Position numbers and translations under genes: made by a program
The notes under the pieces: generated by a model
Told to the model about the DNA's origin: nothing
Databases searched by the model: none
Seen by the model: the letters and a program-made list of their open reading frames with translations, nothing else
From: Heterobasidion occidentale
Lineage: Eukaryota > Basidiomycota > Agaricomycetes > Russulales > Bondarzewiaceae
Assembly: GCA_039111635.1 (NCBI GenBank)
Contig: JBCAQO010000002.1
Coordinates: forward strand, 1,984,001 to 2,048,000
Reading direction: 5' to 3'
Length of the DNA stretch: 64,000 nt
In this document: positions 11,901 to 22,769 of the stretch, in pieces
Layout: each line of letters begins with the position of its first letter
Position numbering within the stretch: the first letter of the stretch is position 1

Positions 11901-12323
11901 ACGAGCCAGGCGTCGCCCCGACGGAGGCCGGCGGAGGAGGGGACGCCGCCGGACGCGCGGAGGTGGTCGCGGACGGCGCGTTCTATCTGAGCGAGGAGCG
12001 GGTCGGGTCGGGTGCGGGTGCGGTGTACTGGAAGCGGAGGAAGACGCCGCCGTCTTTGGGTGGGGCTCGAGGGCGATTGGGGTGAAGCCGTGGGTGTGCA
12101 CGGCGTCGAGGGACGCGGAGGCGTCGAGGAGGGACTCTTGCCGGAGAAGGCCGTAGTAGTAGCGCAGACTGGGGAAAGAGTGAGCAGCGAATAATTAGCG
12201 ACACGGACGGACGCACTCCCAGGCGGCGAGACGGACGGGGAAGACGGAGTCGATGAAGAGTGCGGCTGTGTGTGTGCTCTGCTGTGTGCTGTAACAGCGG
12301 CTGCGAGCGAGCGACCGCAACAT
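8952..12323 (-). CDS. YME2: Mitochondrial escape protein 2 (YME2/RNA12)
   Basis: YME2 is a mitochondrial inner-membrane protein involved in mtDNA nucleoid structure and number. Thirteen exons: complement(8952..9262, 9327..9392, 9480..9582, 9648..9827, 9912..10081, 10165..10698, 10777..10940, 11000..11078, 11132..11290, 11342..11405, 11459..11824, 11879..12168, 12217..12323), about 864 residues. The ATG at 12323 opens an arginine-rich, serine-rich presequence (M-L-R-S-L-A-R-S-R-C-Y-S-T). In order: F-I-D-S-V-F-P-V-R-L; an RRM-like segment (residues about 130-240); a hydrophobic membrane span (I-V-I-P-V-L-V-F-L-L-G-T-L); and a P-loop ATPase with Walker A G-P-Q-G-S-G-K-S (coded near 11055). The C-terminal domain ends K-K-L-L-K-R-G-G. 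Two bases seem to be missing in exon 2, near 12058 and near 12010. The gene is divergent from the nucleoporin gene, and its tail is partly duplicated at 3350-4310. Confidence 0.92.
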
Positions 12324-12517
12324 GATGGTCGACGAACCATTACGTCACGACGCGTCTCGCTCACCGACGCGCTGGTGGCCCCCGCACACCGCCGATGCAT
12401 CAGCGGGACCCCGTGGCCACCGCTCTTGTCTGGTTTTGCCCACGACCCCGTCCTCGCGCCCTCGTCCTCGTCCTCGCCCCGTCGTCCTCCCCGTCGCTGC
12501 CATCGCCGTCGTCGCAG
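12324..12517. promoter_or_regulatory. Bidirectional promoter YME2 / FG nucleoporin
   Basis: Only 194 bp separate the two start codons. The interval contains TTACGTCA at 12340-12347 (a full CRE/ATF site), ACGCGT at 12350-12355 (MCB core) and a further ACGCG at 12367-12371, all on the YME2 side. A C/T-rich tract precedes the nucleoporin ATG. Site identities are by consensus match only. Confidence 0.6.
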
Positions 12518-15500
12518 ATGCAGTCCACCCGCTCGCCGCGGCAGGCGCCCTTCCCCCGCCGCAAGACCAAACCCTATCACCGCCGCCCGCCGCCCACCCG
12601 CGCCGCCTCGATGCTCTCCACCATCAAAAACATCGTCACCGCCCCGCTCTCCTGGTTCTCCACCGCAGACAGCTTCGACCAGCCGGCATCCACCCCGGGC
12701 AAGCGCAGACGTCCCCCTCCCACGCCCCCGAATGCCGCCGCCGCCCATCGCCATCGCGCCGACTTGCCCGCCGACCTCGACCCCGACGAGCTCCCGTCGC
12801 GGCCCAAGCGCATGCGCCTCCACAGTCCCGTCCGCGATCTCCCCCGCCCGCCCACCGGATACCTCGATCCCCCGCTCTCCGTCCTCCCCCACCCCGTCCG
12901 CCCGGCCCCCGCCCGCCTCCAGGCCCGCCACACCCTCGAACCCATCGTCACACGCCCCGCCGACCTCCGTCCCCACCCCACCGCACCTCAAGGCCTCACC
13001 CGCACCATGTCCATGGATCCCCCGCCGCACCCCCGCACCGTCGTCCGAGACCCCTCCTTCGTCCCGCTCCCCCTCAGCCGCGACGTCTCCATGGACCTCG
13101 CCCCCCAGGGATCCCACAACCCGCCCTTCCGCATGCGCCCCGGCCTCTCCCCGACGCCCCCCGCCACCCAGTTTGGCCCCAACCCCCAGCGCCGCGACCG
13201 CAACCCCTCCGAGCCCCCGCCCCTCACCGCCCTCATGTCCCGCCCCGTCTTCGTCAGGCCGCCCCCCGCACCCGATTCCCACGCACCCCGCCCCATCACC
13301 CCGCCCCCGTGACCACCCTCGGATCCCTCGCCCAGACCCACAGATCGGTCAGTGCAACAACGCCCGTCCTCGCTTTCTCGCTGACGCGCTTCCCCAGGCC
13401 GCGCCCCTCGTCCGATCCCGCAGCTCGCTCGTCTTCGGTCCCCAGCAGCCCACAGACACAAGCGCCCCCTCCTCCAGTCCGTCCTCCTCCCTCTTAACCC
13501 CCCACACGCTCTCCTCTAACCCTCCCCTTCCCCAGACCACCTCCGCCCCGCCAACGCCGCCGAGCGCGCCCTCCAAGAACTCGAGATCTACCGCACCCCG
13601 CTCGTGCCCACCCGCCTCAACGCCGCCGCCCCCGACCCCTCCGCCCCCGCGCTCTTCCAGGCCCGCACCAAGGCCCGCCACGTCGTCCCCATGCACCGCG
13701 GCCACGACCTCAAACCGCGCCTCGGCCACGCCCCCTCCGCCGCGTCTCCGACCCCCAAGAAATCCAAAAAGGACCCGAAGGACAAGGCGGACCCCGGCGT
13801 CCCGTACCCGCGCGGCGACCCCCTCAAGAAGCTCCTCGCCCGCCGCCGCCGCAAGGAAGACGCGGCTGCTGCGGCTGCTGCCGAGGAGGCCGCCGCCGCC
13901 GCGCGCAGGCGGGACGAGGAAGACTCGGAAGCGATGGCAGATGACAGCGAGGCCCAGGTGCGCGCCGTGCTCGCAGACGAGGACAGCATGGACCAGGACG
14001 CGCCCGACGCCTACCCGGGCCCGAACAAGCGCAAGAACGGCGCCCGCGACGACAAGACCACGATCACGACCAAGGACAAGGACGCCCACGCTCCCGCGCC
14101 GCCGCCGCCGCCGCCCTCCATCCCCGTCGCGCCCGCGCGCAAGATCGCCGGCCCGCCTCCCGCCGCCTCCGGCCCCGGCGCCCGCGCGGGGCTCGGCGTC
14201 GCCGGCGGCCGGCGGCCCTCCGGCGCGAGCGGCAGCGGGCGCGCGGTCGGCCCCGTGCGCAACCGCGGCCGGAACCGGTTCTCGGCGCGCGAGTTCGAGG
14301 AGGACGACGAGTACGATAACGGCGCGCGCGGGCGCGGCGCGTTCGACTTGCCGGTGGACGTCGGCGTGCAGGCGGGGGACGTGGACATGGATGAGGACAG
14401 GGACAAGGCCAGGCCGAGGGAGGTTGATATGACGTTTGCCCCGCCCCCTGGGTTCAGCTTCGCCCCGCCCTCCGCGGTGCGTCTGGTCCGGAATGTTCTT
14501 CGCTTTGAGCTCGCGACTGACTTTAGGTTCGCGACAGGCCGCGCCGCCGTGCTGTCGTCCCCCGCGCCCGCCGACGGCGCGCCCGCGAAGGACGCCCCGA
14601 TCGCCGCGCTGCCCTTCTCGCTCACCAAACCGACCGCCGCCGCCGCCGCCGCCGTGGCGCCTTCCTGCCGTCGTCGTCCTTGTTCCTACGGCGGCTCCGG
14701 CGCCCACGGTGCCCCCCAAGGCCCCCACGCCGCCGCAATCCGAAGCCGCTGCCAAAGCGGACGCCGACGCGGACGCGGACGGCCAACAGCCCGCCGCGAT
14801 GCCCAACTTCTTCGCGAGCTCGGGCATATTCCAGCGCACGGGCGTCGCGCCGCCCGCGCCCACGCCTACGGCGCTGGCTGAGAAGAAGGACGAGGCTGCC
14901 TCGGCGGTGGCGGCAGCTGCGACGGCGCCTGCGGCGTTTGGAGGGTTTGGAGGGTTCAGCGGCGCTGGTGCTCCGGCTGGGAGTGCGCTCTTCGGCGGCA
15001 CGCCTGCCGCTCCTGCTACTCCTGCTCCCGCTCCTGCTTCTGCTCCCGCACCTGAGCTGACCGCCGCGCAGCCAAAGCTCCCCGCGGCGTTCTCGTTCGC
15101 CCCTCCAGCTGCGGCAGCTGCTACGGCGGCCTCGAGCGCGCCGTCGCAGCTGCCGTTCAGTCTCCTGCCGAAGAAAGACACCGCGGCGCCAGCGACGTCG
15201 GCTCCCGCTCCAGCTTTCGGTGCGCCTGGGTCGAAGCCGCCGCCGCCGTTCACTTTTGGCTCGTCTGCACCCGCCCTTACCACCGCAACTCCGGTTCCGG
15301 CTCCGGCCGCTCCTGCGGCAGCCCCAAGCTCCTCGTCGTCGTCGTCGTCGACCCTCTTCGGCGGCGCCCCGTCTGGGTTCTCGTTGGCGCCCCTGCGGCG
15401 CCCGCCGCGAAGGACGCCGCGGGCGCACAAGGCGGCGAGAAGAAAGAGACGCCGTTCTCCTTCGGCTCCGCTCCTGCCGCCGCAACCGCCGCCCCTGCCC

Positions 15501-16755
15501 CGACTGCAACGTCAACGTCCACCGCACCCGCAGCGAGCCAGCCATTCACGTTCGGCGCGTCCGCGCCGCGCCCGCGCAGACGCCCGTCGCGCACGCACAC
15601 GCTCACCCGATGGCGCTGCCGCACGCCGACACGGAGGTCCGCATGGACGAGAGCCCGACGCGCGAGAACGGCGCGGGCACGGGCGCGGGCGCCGCCACCG
15701 CCAAAGCCGCGCCGCCTCAGCTCTCCGTCCACGTTCCAGGGAGCACCGCCAACACCGCCCCCAATGCCCACACCAACGCTAGCACCAACACCGCGACGAC
15801 GGCGACGGCGAAGCCCGCGTTTTCGTTCTCCGCGCCGCCCCCCGCGGGCGCCGGCGCGTCGTCTCCGTTCTCCTTCAAGCCGGCGGGCACGCCGACTTCG
15901 GTAGCGCCGGCGTCGCCGTTTGGGAACGGGCCTGCGACCGCGAGCGGGTTCTCGTTCGCGCCCGTCAAGCCTGCGGCGCCCGCCCCCGCGTCAGCGGGCG
16001 GGTTCTCGTTCGGGGTTCCCAAGCCCGCAGAGGGCACACCTCCGTCCGCGGGTGGATTCTCGTTCGGCGTGCCCAAGCCTGCAGAGGGCGCTCCCGCGCC
16101 CGCGGGCGGGTTCTCGTTCGGTGCTCCTAAGCCCGCCGAGGGCGCGTCGTCCCCGGCGCCGTTTGCGTTTGGCCAGCAGCAGCATAAAGCCCCAGAGATG
16201 GCGCGCACGCCGTCGTCGGGCTTTGCGTTCGGCGCGCCGGCGGAGCAGGCGCGCCCGGGCTCGTCTGGGTTCTCGTTCGGCGACGCCTCGCGCCCGTCCT
16301 CGTCGTCCTCCACCGCCTTTCCGTTCAGCGCGCCGTCCGCCGCGCCGCAGCCACAGCAGCAGCAGCCGACGGGATTCGGCTTCGGCGCGCCCGCGGCGGG
16401 GTCGACGCCCGCGAGCCCCGCGTTCGGGCAGCCGCCGGCGTTCACGTTCAACAGCGCGCCCGCGAGCGCGAACCCGTTCGGCGGCGCGGGCGCAGGCGTG
16501 GGGGGATTCGGCGCGGGGCCGGGGAGCCAGCCTGCGTCGCCCGCAGTTGCGCCGGTGCAGTTTGGGTTCGGGGCGGCGCCGGGGAGTCCGGCGGGGATGT
16601 TTGGAGGGGCGCCGTTGGGGTCGCCTGGGGCGGGCGGGGCGGGGGCGGCGTCGTCGCTGTTTACGATGGGGGCGCCGCCGTCTGCGGGGCCGGGGACGGG
16701 GGCTGCTGGGCGGGCTATTAAAAAGCTGCCGGCGAGGAGGGGGGGGAAGCGGTGA
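12518..16755 (+). CDS. FG nucleoporin of the Nup1/Nup153 type
   Basis: A nuclear-basket FG nucleoporin by architecture. Exons 12518..13347, 13398..13476 and 13536..16755 give about 1380 residues. The N-terminus is basic and followed by an amphipathic stretch (M-L-S-T-I-K-N-I-V-T-A-P-L-S-W-F), as in Nup1/Nup60/Nup153, which insert such helices into the nuclear membrane. The middle is proline-rich and charged. From about 14930 onward FG and FxFG repeats dominate, including three or four copies of G-G-F-S-F-G-x-P-K-P-A-E-G at 15990-16145. The extreme C-terminus, G-R-A-I-K-K-L-P-A-R-R-G-G-K-R, resembles the basic importin-beta-binding tail of Nup153/Nup1. The frame needs five -1 corrections (near 13300, 14655, 14680, 15390, 15570), all in GC-rich low-complexity DNA. 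A GTGCGT..TAG intron candidate at 14477-14526 was not used because reading through keeps frame. Confidence 0.8.
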
Positions 16756-17573
16756 GGCTGAGGCCCCGACTGAGTGTCGTTGAGTTTTGTTTTCGGTGGC
16801 CGATAGGTCCTGTTCTCTGTTCTCTGTTCTCTGCACTTTTTTTCTTTCTCTTGTTCTGCTTGGTTCGCTTGTCGTGTGGTGATATGCCGTGTCGCTCTTC
16901 CTACGTAACATCGTGGGGGCTGCGTTTTTCTCAGGTCCCGTCTCTGCGCTCCGTTTTTTTTCGTTTCTCGTTTCTCGCTTCTCGCCCATCATATCGACGC
17001 CCGCGCATATACATACGCTATATCCAACAAGCACCCCGATTCCCTTCTTACATTATTCGATCCGTCCTCTCCGCTTCCCTGTGTTCTGTTTTTGTTTCCT
17101 ACTTCTTTTTAGCTCTCGTCTCGTGCGTGCTTGTCGACTCTGAAGGAGCCACCCGGATCTGTTTATCCCCTCATCTCCATCGCGGCGTCTCCCCGTCCCC
17201 TTTCTCTCTTCGTTGGGTTTCTTTTCTCGTTTGCCACATTGCCACTGTCGGTCCCGCCCGTCCAACACGTCTCCCGTCTCGCTCGGTAGCCACGTACTAT
17301 ATTCATCTCATAGCGCGGGCTCAAGGCCCGCGCGCGCACACATATACACACACTCACACGCATACACACACATCGTTTTTTCTTTGTTTTACGTTACCTG
17401 TTTTCCATAGGTCATGCTGAAGGCTGACTGCTGCAATCCATATCCATGGCATTGGTCGCGGTTGATCGCGCTGTGTGACATAGTGTGTGTGACGAAAGTG
17501 ACGGACGCGCCGCGAACGCGTTGTGTGCGGCGGCGACTTGAGGGTGAGCGTTGTTGTCGACGGACGCATCAGA
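16756..17573. other. Intergenic: nucleoporin 3' side and tubulin promoter
   Basis: Pyrimidine-rich on the plus strand with repeated TCTGTTC and TTTCTCG runs. A (CA)n-like tract lies at about 17335-17372, followed by an ATG-containing but unsupported ORF. No gene called; MCB-like sites near 17505-17521 are listed separately. Confidence 0.55.
17505..17521. promoter_or_regulatory. Two MCB-like ACGCG sites upstream of gamma-tubulin
   Basis: ACGCG at 17505-17509 and palindromic ACGCGT at 17516-17521, about 55 bp before the gamma-tubulin ATG. In fungi this core is bound by MBF (Mbp1/Swi6) at G1/S genes. The call rests on the motif alone, in locally GC-rich DNA. Confidence 0.45.
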
Positions 17574-19517
17574 ATGCCGCGCGAGATCGTGACCGTCCAG
17601 ATCGGCCAATGCGGCAACCAGAGTGCGCACTCCTCTCTCTCCTCCGCACCCCCGCCCTCCCGCTCACCCTTCTCACCCGTCGCACGCGCCCAGTGGGCTC
17701 CGTGTTCTGGCAGCGCCTCTGCGCCGAGCACGGCATCAACAAGGAGGGCATCCTCGAGGAGTGGGCCACAGAGGGCGGCGACCGCAAGGACGTCTTCTCT
17801 ACCAGGCAGACGACGAGCACTACATCCCCCGCGCGATCCTCGTCGATCTCGAGCCCCGGGTCCGTCCCTCCGCCGTCCCAACGCCCGCACACACGCGTGC
17901 CGCCGAGCTGACCTGACCGTGCGTGCAGGTCATCAACAACATCCTCACCTCGCCCTACGCGAACCTCTACAACCCGGAGAACATCTTCGTCTCCAAGGAC
18001 GGCGGCGGCGCCGGGAACAACTGGGCCCAGGGCTACTCGGCGGGCGAACGCCTCTATGAAGACATCATGGAGATGGTCGACCGCGAGGCCGAAGGCAGCG
18101 ACTCGCTCGAGGTGCGTGTCCCGCCCCTTGACCCGGCGATCGCGCGCCCCGCCACCGCCCCCCGCGCTGACCGCCCCTCCGCGCAGGGATTCATGATGCT
18201 GCACTCCATCGCAGGCGGCACGGGCTCCGGGCTCGGCTCCTTCCTCCTCGAGCGCCTGAACGACAAGTTCCCGAAGAAGCTCATCCAGACCTACTCCGTC
18301 TTCCCCAACGCGCAGGAGGGCGACGTCGTCGTGCAGCCGTACAACGCGCTGCTCACCCTCAAGCGCCTCACGAACCACGCCGACTCGGTCGTCGTCCTCG
18401 ACAACGGCGCCCTCGCGCGCATCAACGCCGACAGGCTCCACACGTCGACGCCCTCGTTCGACCAGACGAACCAGCTGGTGCGCACCTCTCCCGCCCCGCC
18501 CTCTCCCACCCCCGTCTGAACCGAACCGCCGCCCCCGCCGCGCTCGCGCCCCCGCGCGCCTGGTTCAGGTGTCGACGGTCATGGCCGCCAGCACGCAGAC
18601 CCTCCGCTACCCGGGCTACATGAACAACGATCTCGTCGGCATCATCGCCTCGCTCATCCCCACCCCGCGCTGCCACTTCCTCATGACCTCCTACACCCCC
18701 TTCACGAGCGACAACATCGACAAGGTGCGCCCGCTCCCCGTTCCTTCCCCCCGCTCACGACGACGTCCTTTCTACCGCCCAGGCGAAGCCCATCCGGCGC
18801 ACGACCGTCCTCGACGTCATGCGCCGCCTCCTGCAGCCCAAGAACCGCATGGTCTCGACGACGCCGAGCAAGACCGCCTGCTACATCTCCATCCTCAACA
18901 TCATCCAGGGCGACGTCGACCCGACCGACGTCCACCAGTCGCTGCTCCGCATCCGCGAGCGCCAGCTCGCCAACTTCATCCCCTGGGGGCCCGCTCGATC
19001 CAGGTCGCGCTCACGCGCCGCTCGCCGTACGTGACCACGAACCACCGCGTGAGCGGCCTCATGCTCGCGAATCACACAGCATCGCGTCGGTGCGCCCTCC
19101 CCGTCTGCCGTTGCCGCTCTGAACACACGCTGACCGCCGATCGCTCCCGCCCCACCAGCTGTTCAAGCGCATGCTCGACCAGTTCGACCGCCTCCGCAAG
19201 CGCAACGCTTCTGGAGCAGTACAAAAAGAAAAGATGTTCGAAAGCGGGCTCGAAGAGTTCGACGACGCGAGGCGAGCGCCTGCCCTCTTGCTTTTGCTTT
19301 TGCTTTTCTGGCTCGCCGCTGCGGCCGATCTGACCGATGTTTGCGTTCTAGAGCGACCGCCGAGGAGCTGTTGAAGGAGTACAAGGCTTGCGAGAGCCCA
19401 GATTACATCTCATACGTGCGCTCCCCAGGACGATCCTCTCGCGCATTTGACAAGTTTCTGACGCATTTCTTTTTTTTTTGCGTGCAGGGCGCCGCGGACG
19501 GCGATCAGGCTGGTTGA
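17574..19517 (+). CDS. Gamma-tubulin
   Basis: Gamma-tubulin nucleates microtubules at the spindle pole body within the gamma-tubulin complex. Exons 17574..17622, 17694..17859, 17929..18111, 18187..18477, 18569..18724, 18783..19089, 19159..19271, 19352..19415, 19488..19517 give about 454 residues. Visible hallmarks: start [16 protein letters not shown], tubulin signature G-G-T-G-S-G-L-G-S (near 18220), I-N-N-I-L-T-S-P-Y, and the acidic tail region ending D-G-D-Q-A-G. The intron at 19272-19351 has a GC donor. To keep the conserved protein, single bases must be restored near 17797, 18990 and 19076, and three in total near 19207-19235. Gamma-tubulin is essential and normally single-copy, so I treat these as sequence errors. 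Downstream it is convergent with MBF1, about 235 bp between stop codons. Confidence 0.96.
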
Positions 19518-19752
19518 ACGATCGTCTCTGCTATCCCCGTGTACCTGTTTTACTGCCCCATGTATCCTTACTCTAACTCTGTACCACCACCCGATCCGAT
19601 ACACATAAAGCTTTCAAATTGGTACAGCGAATGTAACGCAGAATGAACGTATGAGACTGTAACAACAAGAACAACTACACACACACACACTGAGAGCAAG
19701 CATCAAACACGAGGACAGACGTCGGCGAGCGGGCGACTACGGAGGGGCCAAA

Positions 19753-20517
19753 TTACGACTTTTTCGGCGCCTCCAGCTTCTTCCCAATGTCCGTGCCTGC
19801 GGGGCGCGCGCGTCAGGACCACAGCACAGCACGACGGCGAGAGAAGAGGGGGACATCACGCACCGCGTAGCTTGACGCCCAGCGCGCGCTCGAGCTTGCC
19901 GAGGATCTGGGGGTTCGGGATGGCCTTGCCCGACTCGTAGTCCTGCAGTATGGACGGCTTTTCGTTGATCTTCTGCGCCACGTCCTTCTGCGAGAGCTTG
20001 AGGTCCATGCGCGCCTGCTGCATGGCCTGCGCGGCGGGCCGACGGACAGGCGTGAGTGCACGCAAAAACGGCGCGGAGAGAGAGAGAGAGAGAGACGCAC
20101 CCTGCCGACGGTCTGGGAGATCTTCGGCGGCGGCGCGACCTCGTTTTCGCGGTCGAGCTTCGCTATGCGCTGGTGGTCGGTGCCTGTGGGCGGCAATCAG
20201 AGGGCAGAAGAGCGGGCGGAGCGAGGCGCGGCGCACCTTGATGGGCTTTGTTGCCCCCCGCAGTCACTTTCTTGTCAGTCGCAACAACGGCGCCAGCGCG
20301 CCTCGCCTGTCTTCTGGTAAGCGCACGCTCTCTCACTCACACACACATACACGACGCTCGCTGCAGAGGACATACCGCTGCGAAAAGAGCGGGGTCAGCG
20401 AGGTTAGCGACGGCGCGGCGAGAGCGGCGTACCGTTCAGATCCGAGGTGGTCCTGGTCACTTTAGGAGCGCGGGCCTTGTGGCCGATAACGAGCTTGGCA
20501 TCCCAATCGTCGCTCAT
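19753..20517 (-). CDS. MBF1: Multiprotein-bridging factor 1 (MBF1)
   Basis: MBF1 is a transcriptional co-activator that bridges bZIP factors and TBP; it also binds stalled ribosomes. Exons complement(19753..19796, 19864..20026, 20101..20183, 20237..20306, 20376..20377, 20433..20517) give 148 residues, the family's usual length, with no frame correction. N-terminus M-S-D-D-W-D; conserved [24 protein letters not shown]; then a cro/C1-type helix-turn-helix with [16 protein letters not shown] and [13 protein letters not shown]. The model needs a 2-nt exon (20376-20377) between introns of 55 and 69 nt. Both flanking sites are canonical (TTTTCGCAG before, GTATGT after), and only this joins N-A-A-R-R correctly. 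(CA)n runs lie in the second intron and near 19672-19690. Confidence 0.95.
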
Positions 20518-21011
20518 AATAGCGGTGGTGTCTAGGGTAGGGTAGGGGTGGTCTAAGGGTGAGGATGTGGGGGTCGGAAGCAAGAGGAGAGTGGACGGTG
20601 CAGTGCGGTGCGGTGCGGGGCCAGGCGGGTGACGTGCGTGTACCGTATATATGCGTCACGCCGTCACTCACTGAGTCATCGATCTTTTTCCATGCTGTTC
20701 TAAAGACGTGACTCGTTCTTTGCAGCGCTGCAGCGGGAGGGAGTCAACAAGTATGGAATACATCACAGAGACGACACTCTTTGTACATCATCTACGGAAG
20801 CGCTAAAAAGACAATCATTCATGCGCTTCGCGCGAGGCAAGAAGCACCGCTGCATCATAGGACCAGACTTGCTCGAGGCTTACCTGCTGCCGTTGTGCGC
20901 ATATTGCCTGATAATAATGACGATGCACATTCCTGCCAATCGCAGATAGTATCGATCAGCTGGGCATCCCGCAGAACGGACACTGGCACGACTGACTTCC
21001 GAATCTCACGA
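20518..21011. other. Intergenic: MBF1 promoter, MET8 3' side
   Basis: About 490 bp between the MBF1 start and MET8 stop, same strand. A G-rich stretch (20530-20640) sits just upstream of MBF1. No gene seen. Confidence 0.5.
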
Positions 21012-21730
21012 TCAACCCAACCCCACTCCCAGCGCCTCTGGACTGAGCACCGAGTCTTTTTCCCAGCCCTCGTCGAGCATCCTCTCCATCTGCTCCTCGC
21101 TCAAGAGCGCGAGCTCGTCCATTTCCCACGCGGTGCACAGGTCGACCATCCACTTCATGCGGCGCCTGCTCACGTCGCCGCCCACGCCAGGCGCGCGCTC
21201 CTTGAGCTTCTCCCTCAGCCGCCCCACCTTCTCGATAGCCTCCGGCCCCCTGCGGCAGGCCCTCCTCGATCCTGCGCCGTATGATATTCGCCAGCTTCGG
21301 ACCCCGCCCGTTCGTGGAGATCAGGATCTGCAGCGGGCCCTGGCGGATCTGTGAGCCAAAGTAGAAGTCGCAGCAGGGCGGGTCGTCGGCCACGTTCACG
21401 GGGATGCGCAGCGCCCTGCACTGCGCCGCGATCCCGCGCGAGACGGCGACGTCGTCGATGGCGGTGAGGACCATGTCGGCCCCGTCGAGGTCCGCCGCGA
21501 CGAAGGTGCGGTCGCGGTACGTGATGCGGTCGGACGCGTCGATGTGCTGCTTCGTCGGGATGGAGGCCCTCGCGGGGGGACACCACCGTGACCTGTGCCC
21601 CTGCTACGAGGACGTGGCCGATGCGCCCTGACGCGACATCACCGCCGCCCACGACCAACACCCGTTTGTCTCTGAGCTGCCAAGCGATCATAAGGGACGC
21701 AGCAGGCTGCGTCGCGGAGATATCTGCCAT
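21012..21730 (-). CDS. MET8: Siroheme synthase MET8 (precorrin-2 dehydrogenase/ferrochelatase)
   Basis: MET8 oxidises precorrin-2 to sirohydrochlorin with NAD+ and inserts iron to make siroheme, the cofactor of sulfite and nitrite reductases. The gene is intronless, about 238 residues. The ATG at 21730 leads to a nucleotide-binding motif R-V-L-V-V-G-G-G-D-V-A-S-G-R. The family block N-V-A-D-D-P-P-C-C-D-F-Y-F-G-S-Q-I-R and I-S-T-N-G-R-G-P-K-L-A-N follow, then the helical C-terminal domain. Two one-base excesses break the frame, one in a C6 run near 21575 and one in a G5 run near 21250. Dropping one base from each restores the expected protein, which points to homopolymer length errors. It is a single-function protein, without the methyltransferase domain of bacterial CysG. 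Confidence 0.9.
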
Positions 21731-22769
21731 GGGCGTTGCCTCTTGAGATATCTAGATCATAAAGAAGGGAGGGTCAATACTGCGCGATGCGACGCCTGGG
21801 ACCCTAACCACGGAATATTAGGTGCCGACGCTGTAAATAGAGCGCCTCTGACGGAGGAATCAAAAACAAAAGGCGATGCATTGTAAAACCGATAATAGAA
21901 TTGATGCCACCCATCGCACTCAGGAGCAGCAAAAAATAGACAAGGAGAAGCAGTGGGCAGTAAATATGGAACACGGCTGAGGACGGCAGGACAACGTCCG
22001 ACGAGGTGCGCACTGCGCAGAATATAGCAACATCAGCTGCGGACGCGGTGGGGAAGCGTGACCGCAATAGGCAAGGAATGGTTCTCGTCGTGTCTGGACA
22101 CAGCGCGGCTGCCGGCGAGAGGTCGTGAAAGTAGCCATGGAGACCGTGCGCGTCCTTCAAAGTTCAAGGGAGGACGAGAAAGAGCAAACCTGAATATCCT
22201 CACGAGTCCTTTCGTATCGTCCTTCTTTTTTTGTCGCGCTCGCCACCCAACGCAGCCTGGACGCTGCACCTCAGAGAGCTGATTCCCGGATTCGAAGTGG
22301 AAGAGTCGACGACGCGGCGACAGTTGCGATCACAGAGAGATTGCTTGGTGTTGTTTGGCCACATCAGCCGTCTCTCAGTAACCCGCTCCGTTGGTACGTC
22401 CCTCCACCTCTCTCTCTCGTCCTCTTCCCTCCCTCCCTTTCCTTCCCTTTCGTTTTCTCTTCTTCAGGTGCTACGCGCCGCTTGGGCCTTCGCTGATCTT
22501 TCGTTTTCTGCAGTGCAAGCAGACGTTGACCGTCGCCTTTCTTTCCCCCTTCTTCATCCTCACTTCTCGTTGTTCTGCCACTCTTGCGCTGGTCCTATCG
22601 CTCTCCGGAAGAGATCTCCTATCTTTCCTCACCGAGTTGACTCTATCCGGCCGCTTCCTCCCCGCTCATTGTACTGGTGCGTCGTGTTCATTTCTGCGAC
22701 CCGGCTTCGCTCACATCTCACTCCATTCGCGCTCTTAATCTCCAGATTCCCATCCTCTAACAAGACAAA
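21731..22769. other. Intergenic between divergent MET8 and tetraspanin genes
   Basis: About 1 kb. From 22390 to 22700 it is rich in C/T with TCTTC and TTTCC runs, typical of a basidiomycete promoter or 5' leader for the plus-strand gene. No ORF with domain features. Confidence 0.5.

Noticed and set aside
11843..13282. Long minus-strand ORF of 479 codons opposite the nucleoporin
   Set aside because: It is a shadow produced by GC-rich third positions. Its right two-thirds is antisense to the clear nucleoporin reading; only its final part coincides with the true YME2 exon 2 frame.
14477..14526. Possible 50-nt intron in the nucleoporin gene
   Set aside because: It has good GTGCGT and TTTAG ends, but removing it breaks the frame that reading through preserves. 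Transcripts could overturn this.
13349..15430. Minus-strand ORF of 693 codons
   Set aside because: It mirrors the FG-repeat gene in antisense, with an Ala/Gly/Arg-only composition and no domain. Stop-free antisense frames are expected in such GC-rich DNA.
17335..17372. CA-rich tract as a functional element
   Set aside because: Short imperfect dinucleotide repeats like this also occur near 19672-19690 and 20330-20350 and need no special explanation.
16752..17420. Plus-strand ORF of 222 codons after the nucleoporin
   Set aside because: Leu/Ser/Phe/Arg-rich translation of a pyrimidine-rich 3' flank and promoter with CA repeats; no domain and no splice logic.
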